64,000 nucleotides of DNA from Deuterostichococcus epilithicus (taxonomy: Eukaryota; Chlorophyta; Trebouxiophyceae; Prasiolales; Stichococcaceae), in assembly GCA_033439295.1 (NCBI GenBank), contig JAVTLE010000001.1, positions 2,294,001-2,358,000 on the forward strand, given 5' to 3'. A model generated the notes under the pieces. It did no database searches. It worked only from the letters and a program-made list of their open reading frames with translations, and had not been told where the DNA came from. The translations under genes were made by a program, and so were the position numbers. Every line of letters begins with the position of its first letter. Positions within the stretch are counted from its first letter, which is position 1. Shown here one piece after another: positions 1-10,531 of this stretch.

Positions 1-1449
1 CTCAGGGTTTATGGGCCTAGTGCAGGCTGCATCAATACTATAAAATCGAACTGTCTGTCTAAACCCAACCCGCAAAAGTGCGGTTTTCGGCGCTGAGGAG
101 CCGCGTGCGGGCGGCGACCCCCTCAGATGCTGTCTAAAATCGGGATGCAGCGTCCTGTGAGATTGATCCCTGTCTGCTGACCCCAACGCGCCGCAGTTGG
201 CTGCTTTCTGCTGAAAACATGAGGTAATCCGCGTGACGTCTGCCGCGAACTTCGTTGCAGCGGGGCTTGCCGACATCGCAGCCAGCCCTCACATGACTCT
301 GGCACCGAGACAGTCGCATGGGGGCAGGCGGACGAAGCGGCGCTCTCATTGATAGTGAAACAAATCCATGCAACGCTGCGACGGAAGCAAGGTTTTCAGC
401 AAACGGGCTGGACGGGCGGCCACGAAAGACGGGCAGACTTCTGATTGGTCTTCCGCAGCGAATTAGCCATTGTCATTTCATCGAGTGTTCTCTGCGAGCT
501 TTTCATCAGACGTTTCCCATTCGCACTTTGAGTCCCTGTCGGAACCACGGGTACCAGAGGCGGGTACACTGCGGGTACAGCAGCTAGTATTGTCAGAACG
601 TCGGTCCCAATCCATAGTGCAGCTACAACCACTACCCGCCATCTGCACCCTCCGTCACTCTCTTGTACCATGTGATTAGTGAGCAGCGACACCGCTGCCC
701 TACCTGCAGGGGATGATTCTCCACGTCCTAAGTCCTAACAATACCTGCACCTTTTTCAGCGAGGGCTGTGTCAAGCGGGGCTAGCAGCCGCTCTCAAAGG
801 GGGCTAGTTTTGCGAGATTCGGCATGCTCTCTCGCCACGAGCCTGCAGGCCCTGCTGAGTGCGGCACGCATTAGGTGCGGCAGGAGGCTTTGCTGCAGTT
901 GGGTATCGAAGCGCTCCAGGTCCTTCAAGCCCTGCCTCGCTGTCTGCATTTCGGCGCGGCAGCTTTCAGGCGCGGCAGGAGACATCGCTGGAGGCGTCGA
1001 AGCGTGGCAGGTCTCGCCCCTCTGGGCTCTCCGCAAACTGCAGCGCAGCACGGTCAGCAGCTTCAGCGTGCCGCGGGCATCGCAGGAATGCACGGTGCCG
1101 GAGGTGGCAGGCTGCCACAGCGGTGCCGGAGGCGGCAGGCTGCCACAGCGGTGCAAGCCGCCACCCTCCGATCGAGCAGGTCGCAACATGCCTGCGCGCT
1201 TCCTCCCCTTCCGTCAAGAATTTCAGACACGTTCCTGAGAGGACGTGCTGGTGGTTGTCAGAGCATCGTGAGCATCCCCCAGGAGCTGCTCCCCGTGCCA
1301 TCTGGGCCGCTGCGCGCTGCCCACCACAGAGTCTTGGCATTGCAGGCCCCCGAGGCTGTGCCGCCCTGTAGTGCCCTGTGGCCCCGCAGCTCCGAGTGAA
1401 GCATCATAGCGCGGACCACCGCTGCGCTGATGTAGGGTTTAGATCCTAA
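1..1449. other. Left-edge stretch without an assigned gene
   Basis: This lies 3' of GLE1. Open frames exist on both strands at about 790-1400. A minus frame around 800-990 (containing the string FDTQLQQSLLPHL) could be an exon of another minus-strand gene, but I could not connect it to splice sites or a family. Telomere-like motifs (CAGGGTTTA at about 3-11, TAGGGTTTA at about 1433-1441) flank the region. No RNA gene was recognised. Confidence 0.3.
1093..1154. repeat. Two-copy 28-bp tandem repeat
   Basis: Two adjacent 28-bp units begin at 1093 and 1121 with one mismatch, followed by six bases of a third. Each unit contains the small inverted repeat GGCAGGCTGCC. It lies in unassigned DNA. Confidence 0.8.
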
Positions 1450-4400
1450 TCAGCTTCGATGCTGCACCTGGTTGTCGTGCAGGAAGGCCCGGATGCGCGT
1501 CACGATGGCGCGGCTGTCGGGGTCGTTCGCCTGCGTGCAGCACATCGCACGCGGCTCGGGTGAAGGCGCGAAGCTGCTGCTGCCCAGGAAACTGAGTGGG
1601 CCAGGCGTGCGGCTTCACTGCCGGCGCTGTCGAGCAGTGCACGGAGCCTGCACCCATGTGCAGCGCGCGCGCAGCGTGCAGGTGCAGGTGCAGGGCGGAG
1701 CAGGATATGTTTGAGACTGTGTAGGGTTAAGGGTTTTGTCACCTGCTGCAGTGCGGCCAGGAAAGATTGGTCCACGTGGTGCAGCAGCTTGACGAATTGG
1801 CTGCGGTAGGCGGCGTACAGCCGGTAGCCGGCGACGCGCAGAAAGGCCTCCAGCGCCGTCGCCGTGAGCCGCGTGGCCGGCAGCTCGTTCAGTAGCCTGG
1901 CGCGGCAGCAGCACGACCGGGGGGTCAGGTCTCCGTTCTGCAGCCCGGGACGCCAGGCTGTGGGCACGCGTGGCGTGTGCGATTATGCGACACGGCAGAG
2001 TAGCTAGCTCACTGCAGTGAGCTGCATCTTGTCTTGGCGCGTGCCAGTCCCACCTGGCGAGGTAGGCCCATGCGTGCTGGAGGCCGTGCGGGTTGCCCGG
2101 CCGCTCGCTCTGCGTGATCGCGCCATACAGCCGCACATAGCCCTGCGGATGAGCCATACCAGGGACATTGGCTCAACACACCAGCGCTTGTGGTGTCCTC
2201 GACATGCTGCCCTGGCCCAGCTCTGGTGCCGACACCCTGACATTCATGCTGCTGCCCTCCCTTGTGCGGAGCTGTGCTGCGGAGCTCTACATCAAGGCCT
2301 ATGGGGCTCTTGGAGCATCATAAAAATCCGTGAGCGCGCCGGTAGCGCCAGACATGAGATAGTTCACATCCAAACGGAAGCCAAGCACGCCGGCTCCAGA
2401 GGCGAACGTGGTCAGACGAGCTGTCTCAAGGGCCGGGCGCGCCATATGCACAGCACTTGCAGAGATGCGGCCCGGGTTTGTCGGGGGGGTCGATGTCAGG
2501 GTTGGGGTTTTGCGCACCTGCACCCGGCCCAGAAAGTCGTCTGTGGACTCCAGCTGCGGCTCATTTGCAGTATTCGCATCCTCGGCGCCTACAGCTTCTC
2601 TTTCCCGGTAGCCCAGCGCCGCAAGGCGCTCCGCCGCCGGCACCTGCGTGCCCTTAGGGAACACTCGCAGCGCCGGCACTGCCAGCTGGCACGCCTGCGC
2701 GGAGGTAGGGTCACGCCACTTGGCAACAGCTGCAGGGTGGAGCAGAGGGCCCTGGGAGCGGAGCATTAGCGCGGGGCGAGATGCGCCGCTGTCGGCGTCT
2801 CACAAACGAATCTGCGCTCCTGCCAGTGAAGGCTTCTGCTTGATGGCTGTGCTGCACCGGACCAGCCTCACACACCCTCATCCAGCGAGCGCCTGCGGCA
2901 CCATGTGCGACCCCTGGTGTTCAGAAGCGCGGCCGCAGCCCAGGAGGCGCAGCACTCTTAGGGTCAGTTCCCAAGCGCACGGTTGCTGAGGTGTGCACCA
3001 GCGACGCACTGTTGAGAGCAAGGCTGAGGAAGGAACCCTGCAGGCCCGCAAACCTTCTTACAAACTGCGATTGCATGTTGGTGTCTCCCACCTGGTGAAG
3101 GCGGGCTAGCAGCAGGGGCATGAAGTGAGGGTGAGCCGCCGCGACCGCCACGGCCACCTCAGCGAGTGGGAAGGCGAACGCATGCAGCCGCAGCACCTGA
3201 GACGACACGCCGCCCACATGTCAATCTGTTTGGAAGAAAGCTGGGAAGCCACGAGCAGCCGCCGATTTGGACATCATGTTCCATTGCCGCACTTGCAGGA
3301 ATCGCCTATATACTTGCAACTGCCCTCAAGGCGCCTGCATTGGCAGCTGCTCACAGAAAGACTCGATAAAACCTAAACCCTCAGGGACTCGCCTGCACTT
3401 CGCACTGGGACACGATGCGGTTGGCCAGCACAAGCGCAGCGTGGGCGGCAGCGGCGCCCTCCTGCTGCCCCAGAAACTGCGCCAGCGCCTGTGACTTTTT
3501 GCCCACCTGCGCCAGGTGGCAGCTTCGTTGGCAGAGGCATTCGGGTTTGGGTCCGGGGGTGTTGCCGAGCTCGAAGCTCAGCGGCATCCCCCTCCTGCTC
3601 AGTGGCTGGACTGTGAAGGGTGTGCTGCAAGCACGCAGGAGGCAACGCCGGCTGGCCCCCGGCCCCTGGAGCACAGCACAACCTGCCTCAGCAGCAACTG
3701 CACACGCAAGCTGCAAGCAGGCCGCCGCTACACTGGTGCGGGTCGTGGGGGCGAGAAAGGAGTCGTCGAGGAGTCCACCCGGTTTTGCAGAGCGCTGCAG
3801 CAGCCCGGGGCAGGTTTGGAGGTGCTCCCGCAGCATGCCGCTGCAGCACAGCAAGCCATGCAGCAGCGCTGCAGGCCTTGGTCCTAGCAGCTCGGCCGCA
3901 CGCGGCCGCTTCAAAAAGCCCTGAGCGGCACCTAGCATAGCCGTAGGCGCCTGTGGCCATTCAGCGCGGCAGCTCGGTGTGCAGATGGCTGTGATGGAGT
4001 TGAACGGTTTCGCGGCGCAGATCCTTCTCAATAGCAACACAGGGGGTGACTTCAGAGACCCTAAACCCCGACCTGCTCGTGCGTTGCTGCGATCTGCTGC
4101 ACGTTGAGCGTCACGAACTTGTCGCCCTTGCGCCGCACGGCGCCGGCCGCAGTGTCTTTCCGGAACGGCTCCGCGGCGGCCTCTGCCGCCGCCCCCGCCG
4201 CGGCGCAGTCCCGCTGCTGCGCCAGCGCGCCGGCTGCCGCGATGGTGCGGCCGCCGCCGGCCGCGGCGCCATTCGCGGCTGCGGGCTGCGACCGCGCAGC
4301 GGCGGCGCCCGCCGACGGCGGCGTGGCGGGGGATGCCACGGCAGCGGGCCCAACCGGCGGGGCGCGCGATTGCTGTCGCGCCAGCGCTTCCTGCGAGCCG

Positions 4401-4713
4401 CGCAGATCAGCAGCAGCATCAGAGCCGGCGCATGCGACGCATGCAGGGTGGCTGCTGCGGACCTGCCGAGGTCTGCTGCAGATGTACTCTGTGTGGGCGC
4501 CTTGGATGGTCGGAAACGGTGGGCGTGTGATGCTCGTGCTGGAAACCCACCGGGCTACGCCCCAGTGGCGGACGAGGCTCAGACCAACTTGCCAGGCGGC
4601 GCGTGTGCAGACCCAGATCGATGTCCCGGTGTGCACTTGCGACATGTTCTGGCAAGCACGCAGGCAGAAGGTTTGACTCATTGGGTGCCGTTCTGCGGTC
4701 AGAGGAGATGTCA

Positions 4714-4747
<34 letters not shown>

Positions 4748-7042
4748 ATGTGCCTGGCGCTGGCCCGCCTCCTGCGCCGCCGCTTCCTCCGCTTCCCGCT
4801 GCTGCTGGCGCTCCGCCTGGGCTCGCGCCTCGCCCTCCTGCTGTCGCTGCGCAGCCTCCTCCTCAGCTTCCCGCCGAGCAGCTTCCTCTACTTCCGCCAC
4901 CGCGCGGTGCCCCGCCTGCGCCTTGTCGGCGTGCTCCGCCTGCAGTCGCCGTAGCAGCGCCTGCCGCGCGCCGGCGGCGGCCGAGGCCGCAGCGCTGTCT
5001 GAGTCGGCCGCGCTGGCCGCACGCTCGTTCCTGGATCGCCACCATAGAAGCTCAAGCTCGGCCAGCGGCGCGCCGCCGAATCAAGGCGGCCATGATCGCA
5101 GATGATGCAAGTACAGCATACCTGACGATGGCAAGCGGTGGACATGGCAGTGACGCCAGCCAGTTCTCTCTCAGGCAGCGTACCTGGAGGCAAGGAGCTC
5201 GTCCAGTGCTGCGCCCTCAGCGGCGTCTACTTGCGCCAGCGCCACTTCCAGCGCTTCTATCTTCCGCTCCGAGCGCACCTGCATGTCCATACAGGAGATT
5301 TCTTTTGCGGCTGCTTGCGGCCACGAAGCCGGTCCGCATCCCTCGATGTATGGGGCGAGAGCAGCGGTTGAAGGGCTTCTGCAGCAGGCTTGTCGACGAG
5401 CTTCTGCTGTACGATCAAGCCTTGGCGCCACAGCGCAGTGGCATCAGACACCACCTACGACGCTGGCGCCGCGCACTCCCCATCTGCAAACCGCGAATGC
5501 AGTCGAGCATGGGCATTCCCCGAGCCCTCAACGGATTAGAGTCAACAAGGGCACCACTGATCAGCCCATGACAAATCGCCTGGGCAGTGATCAGTCTGGT
5601 GGGTGCGGCCCCACTCCCACCTGCAGCGCGTATTGCAGCTCGAACGACAGGTCGGCTGCGGTGGGTCCTGCCGCCTGCCGCCGGCCGCCACCGTGGCCGC
5701 TGACCGGCGCCGAAGCCGCCCGCAACCCGCGCCGCCGGCGCCGCGCGGAGCCCCTGCCGGTCGTCGCGCCGCAGCGGCCGCCGGCCGTGCTGCCATCCGA
5801 GCTGCCGCTGCCGCTGCTGCTGTCGTCGTCCGTGAGGCCGGAAGGCGCTGTCATGGCAAATGATGGCGTGTCCGGCTCCGAGCCGCTGTCATCGTCGCTG
5901 TAGCCTGCGGGAGGCACACCCGGGGCATTGCCGCTGGCCGCTGATATGATTTCAGAGAAGCGCACTTGGAGTAGCTGCTTGCGACACAAGGGCGCCAGCG
6001 ACTGCGCAAGCACTCCCGCAGCGGTGGCAGGAAGGTCGGCATCGGTTGCGAACTTGCGAATGCTAGAACACTCAGAAGTGCAGGCCACAGAGGGAAGGAA
6101 AGAGAGCTCCAGCTCCGACCCTATACGCTGCGTGGTCAGAAGGCCAGCAGGGAATGCAATTGCTTGGAGGCGATGGCTGGCCCCTTGTTGACACCGCTCG
6201 GTGTCAGCTGCACCAGCTGTGGAAGGCAGACACAGGCTCAGAACGTCTGGTTGGAGTTTCATTTGAATTGGAGTAAAAACGCAACAGTTGTGCCACTTGC
6301 CTGACGGCGCACGCAGCACGGACGAGCTGCGCGCCCGTCCACCCCCCCGCCGGCGGCTGTCTGCTGCAGGCTCCGGCGCCACCTCGCGCATGATGCTCAT
6401 GCTGACGGCGCTTGAATCCCGTCGCTGCATGCCTGCCGCCGGCGACGGCCACCCCGCTGCCGGCCAGGCCGCCGCCGGCCCAGGGCGCCGCAGCGGCGAC
6501 GGCGACCGGAGGCCGACCAGCCGGTACCCGCCGCCGCCGCCACCGCCGCCGGCCCCTGGTGGCGCCGGGGACCGCAGCGGCCCCGAATCCAGGCTCATGG
6601 ACGCGGCGCAGCCAAGCGGCGACGGGCGGGCCGAGCCACCAGGGCGGCCGGTGCCGGTGTCGTCCGCTCTGTTCAAGTCTGCACCGTCATCGCTATCCGA
6701 GCCGCTGCTGGGCGAGAGAGCGCGTGGCTCCGGGCTGGGGGACCCTGAGGCCGCGCGCGCAGGCCGGAAGTGGCCCTGGGGCGCTGCTGCGCCGCCGTGG
6801 CCTGCAGCCCGCGGGCGCAGGCTGGCGCCGTGACCTCCTGGCGCAAGCTCCACCCTGTGCCCGGCCGATTGACGCTGCTGCTGCTGCTGCTGCTGCTGCC
6901 CGAAGGGCGTGGACAATTGCATGGCCTCTGGCGAAGCAGAGCGCGTGCGCTCGAAAATGCTGTCCAGCCGCATGACGGGCGTCTGCACCGGTGGGTCGTC
7001 ACCCAGATGCCGGGGCGGGCTCATGACTAGAGCGCTGGCCAT
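1450..7042 (-). CDS. GLE1: GLE1-type nucleoporin / mRNA export factor
   Basis: GLE1 sits on the cytoplasmic face of the nuclear pore and, with inositol hexakisphosphate, activates a DEAD-box helicase during mRNA export. The N-terminal half (exons 7042-6301 and 5904-5621) is disordered and Ser/Pro/Gly-rich with an 8-Gln run. An Ala/Glu/Arg-rich coiled-coil exon near 5040-4715 ends in an 11-Gln run. The conserved C-terminal helical domain is spread over an exon ending at 4073 (KFVTLNVQQIAATHEQ), then 3506-3393, 3196-3092 (FAFPLAEVAVAVAAAHP), 2694-2518, 2142-2054 (YVRLYGAITQ, NPHGL), 1896-1743 (ATALEAFLRVAGY) and 1530-1450. The reading phases join across these, and the block order matches animal and plant GLE1. 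Exons between about 5600 and 5050 are not resolved. Two introns use GC donors (6300 and 3392). The start is the first ATG of the long first exon; an upstream exon cannot be excluded. Confidence 0.87.
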
Positions 7043-7518
7043 GCTACCGGGGCAACCTTCCAACTTCCGGGTGCTTGTGCTACTTGACTGCAATATCAAT
7101 GGCGTTCTGCAGGTCGGGGGCCGAGGCACACCGGAGCCAGCTGCAAAGCAGCTCCGCAACACTGCGGCCTCTCCACAGCTTGCAGTTGCCAGACTTTGGT
7201 CGCGAGGACAGGGAGGAAATGCAGGATTGCTATTCCGCCAGGGTTTCGAGTGGCACATTGTCCAGCTGGACACCCGTGTGAATTGCATCTGATCGCAAAG
7301 CTCTCAGCGATTCCGGGCTACGGGAGCATCGCCAATTCGCCAGAGCGACGTCGGGGGAGTCTCTGTTGGAACTTAGCTTCGACAGCAGCCGAATGGCCAC
7401 ATCGGAGGCGCCCAAGACGGGCTCGTTCCACCTGGGCTTCCTGTGCTGACGCCTTCGACGTTTGCTTTCCGAGCGTCTCGGACGGCGCGCTGTCGGAGCG
7501 CCGAAGCGTCGATCAGGC
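7043..7518. promoter_or_regulatory. Possible shared promoter between GLE1 and a plus-strand gene
   Basis: This 476-bp gap lies between the GLE1 ATG (minus) and a plus-strand ATG at 7519. If 7519 is a real start, the two genes are head to head and share the gap as a bidirectional promoter. A clear TATA box is not visible. The call rests only on gene orientation. Confidence 0.3.
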
Positions 7519-7770
7519 ATGGCATCCGCTGCTGAAGACCGGCGAGCAGCGCTACAGTCCGCCGAGGAGCGAAACCGGCACCTGCAGCGGCTGCACAATA
7601 CCGGCCAACAGCAAGCGGTCCAAAGCATGTACCCCACGCTGTCACCAATGGGGGCCCCGCCTGCGCAGACGCCGCTTTACACTCCGCAGACAGCTGACGG
7701 TGGCGCATCCTCGCAACAGCACGGCGTGTCGAGACCCGGGCCATCGCAGCACCCAGCACAGTCACAGTGC
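7519..7770 (+). CDS. Candidate 5' exon, possibly of the SnRK2-like kinase
   Basis: An ATG at 7519 opens a frame with a hydrophilic, Gln/Ser/Pro-rich N-terminus (MASAAEDRRAALQSAEERN, then YPTLSPMGAPPAQ). It looks like a disordered extension. The kinase exon at 9111 needs an upstream exon ending in phase 1, and this is the nearest plausible candidate. The donor is not identified (a GTGGCG near 7692 has the right phase), and an intron of about 1.4 kb would be long for this window. The end given is approximate. It may instead belong to a separate gene. Confidence 0.35.
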
Positions 7771-9110
7771 GCGCTCCGCTGGCCCGGGCTGTGCTCCATC
7801 CCGTACCTGATATCTATTTTCTTTGGCTTGAGAGGAGGGTTGCGCGACCGCTGGCGGTGCACGCTGCTGTGGGGAAGGTTCGAAAGGCCCCAGGTAGTGT
7901 TGGCTGGCCAACTCGCCAACGCAATGACACGGTGATCCCAAGCCAAGGGGATTGAAGCCTGGGCAAATCGTCTGCCCAATGTTGTTTACATGATGCTCTG
8001 CAAGCCGGTTTGTGGCGCCAGGCTACTTGGCAAGCTGAACCATGATCTGCCATGCTGTGCATGCATGCCAGTACCGTCTTGGCGGCGCCTGGAAGCTCAC
8101 CACATTCGGCCGGCTATGCACGGCGTGTGCTTGCACCGGCTATGTGATGTGCGGCAGTGCCGGCAAGACGGTCATCACTGCCGCACACCGCTCAGAGGCA
8201 ATGACGGCATGCTTCGTCGGCACACACCCCACGGAGAATGCCTGGGCGTCAGACAGCACCATCAGCGCTGGTCTCAAGGCGCTGCGAATCTGGCTGTCGA
8301 TTCTGCAGTAGCGTGCGCCCGCCGCGATGCCAACCCACAGATGATGCACCGTGTATGTGGCGGCGCTGACGCCCAGCGGCAGCATCGTGCTGAGCGTGCT
8401 GGTCTCTGAGCTGTAGGCCCGCCGCAGCGCCCCTGCCACCCGCAGCAGCCTGCGGCACGCCCGCCGCCATGCCGGGTATCAGCGTGCTGGAGAGCCGCGA
8501 GCATGCGGGGTCCGGTGGGCAGGGAGGCAGCAGCAGCGACCGCGCCGCCGGGCTGGCGGAAGCATCGCACCTCGCCACGGCGTCGGCGAAGGAGCCCCTC
8601 AGAAGTGCGTCCTGGCCAAGTCTCTCGAGCCCCAAAGGCTGTGGCAATGCTCCGAGTCCGCGGCATGCTGCGGCGCCATGCGGGGTTTTTGTGGCCTGGC
8701 TGGCAAGATAACGGCAGCACCGTGGCGAAAGAAGCATGGCTGAGGCGCAACCTTCAGCCTGCCTGGCAGCTAGCTGCTTTAAGGGCGTTGGCTGCGCTAT
8801 CGGCTCCGTGTGCTTGGCAAAGGCCGTCCAAGCTCACAAAACTGCGGCCGGTCATGCGTGTGCCGCCCGACAATCCTGCAGCATGTGCCAACTGCAGTCC
8901 ACGGCAGCCTGTGCAGCGGCAGGCAGCGCCAAGGCACAGGCGTCTGAGCACTATGTCACTGGGTAGTCAGAGCACAGCATGTGCTGCATTGCAGGGGTTG
9001 AGACGGTGCAAACATGCAGCCTGCTCTGTGACCCAAGACCATATTTGGGGGATGGTGGTGATGTGGCTCTCATGTGGCTGACACTGACCTGTGCTTGTTT
9101 TCCTGTGCAG
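7771..9110. other. Unresolved stretch before the kinase
   Basis: Overlapping open frames on both strands cover 8000-8750. A minus frame around 8440-8290 contains a hydrophobic segment (TMLPLGVSAATYTVHHLWV) behind an Arg/Ser-rich, organelle-presequence-like stretch. A plus frame across 8042-8311 is also open. Neither could be tied to a family or a complete exon chain, so the strand and even the presence of a gene remain open. The last bases form the acceptor TCCTGTGCAG used by the kinase exon at 9111. Confidence 0.3.
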
Positions 9111-10473
9111 ACCATCCGCGCTATACAAAGCTGCGGGACTTGAACAGCGGCGGCTTTGGCTTTGTGCAGCTCTGCAGAGACGCCGCCTACGGCCGCCAGG
9201 TGCCTGCCTTGGAACTGGCAGTTTTTGAGAGCGCAGCAGACGCAGGGAGCTCTCGTGTACGATGCCTAGCTGTGGCGTGTGCGTCTGTGGCTATTAGCGC
9301 CGGCGGCGCAATCTGGGCGGCCAGATGACGGGCCGAAGTTTCATCGAGGTTGACGGCGCGGCAGCAGCGCCGCACACCAGCGCTGGCGCAGCCTGATCCG
9401 GCCTTTGCAGTGGCTGTGGCTGTTCTGCTGGCGGCTGCGAATGGGACGGGCGGGAGCGCTGCCAGCTGCTGCGGCCTGCTGCAGGAGTGGGGTCCGCTGC
9501 ACAAAGGTGGAAACATGGATCCCAAATGCATCTTTTTCATGCAGGTGGCCATCAAATTCGTGGAACGGGGCGCCGGTATCACCAAGAACGTGGTCCGCGA
9601 AATCCTGAACCACCGGCTGTGCTCGCTGCACCCGCACATCATCCAGGTGGGCTCCGCGGCCGCAAAACCCTGTCGTGCAAACCCGGCCGCGCACCCTACG
9701 GCAGCCTGTGGACTGTGTCGGTGAGGAGTAGCCGGCGTGAGGGCAGGAGTGCAATCCTTATGGAGCTGGCACCCTCATAAGACCTTATCCGCCATTTGTG
9801 GGGGTGCTCCGCGCCAGATACAAAACTTAGCAACGAGGGGCGGCTATCAAGTCTGGCATGATGAGCCAAGCTGTGAGGCGGGACTTGGAGCGGCAAGACA
9901 GACCAGTGATGTGTGATGCATGCTCCGCTGCTCATCCCATCTCTGTGCGACCCCGAAATTGCGAGAGCTGCTTCTGACGTGGCGTCACCTGCCCCTCACC
10001 AGGAGTGCTGTGGAGGCCGCTCCACCTCCACTCCTTATCTGCCTGCTTCCTCCCGCAGTTGTCGGGACTCGCTCCTGACGGGGCAGTGCCCAGGCACCAC
10101 CATGGAGCATGCAGCTGACAGAGGGGTTTCCTGCCTCCCAAACTCTGTCGACCATCTTTGGTTTTGCATGCGCGCAGTTCCGGGAGGTGTTCCTCACGCG
10201 GCGGTACCTGGGCATCACCATGGAGTATGCAGCGGGCGGCGACATGTTCGACTTTTTCGTGCGTAACAAGGCATTCGTCAATGTCAAGGTGGGCTCCGGA
10301 GGCTTGCACATCGCATCGGCTCCTTTCCAGTCCCAGTGCTTGCTGCTGCTGCAAGCTCACGGCAGGTTCCCCTCGCCATGGCTCCCGACGGCCTCGGGCT
10401 GCCCGGCGGTCAGTCGCTGTTCAGTGGCCTGCGGCGCTTGCGCTTCAGGCTAGCGACGGCACACTTGGGCGGC

Positions 10474-10531
<58 letters not shown>

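Noticed and set aside
4061-4954. Long plus-strand frame opposite GLE1
   Set aside because: It is the reverse complement of the coiled-coil and Ala-rich GLE1 exons; GC-rich codons leave both strands open.
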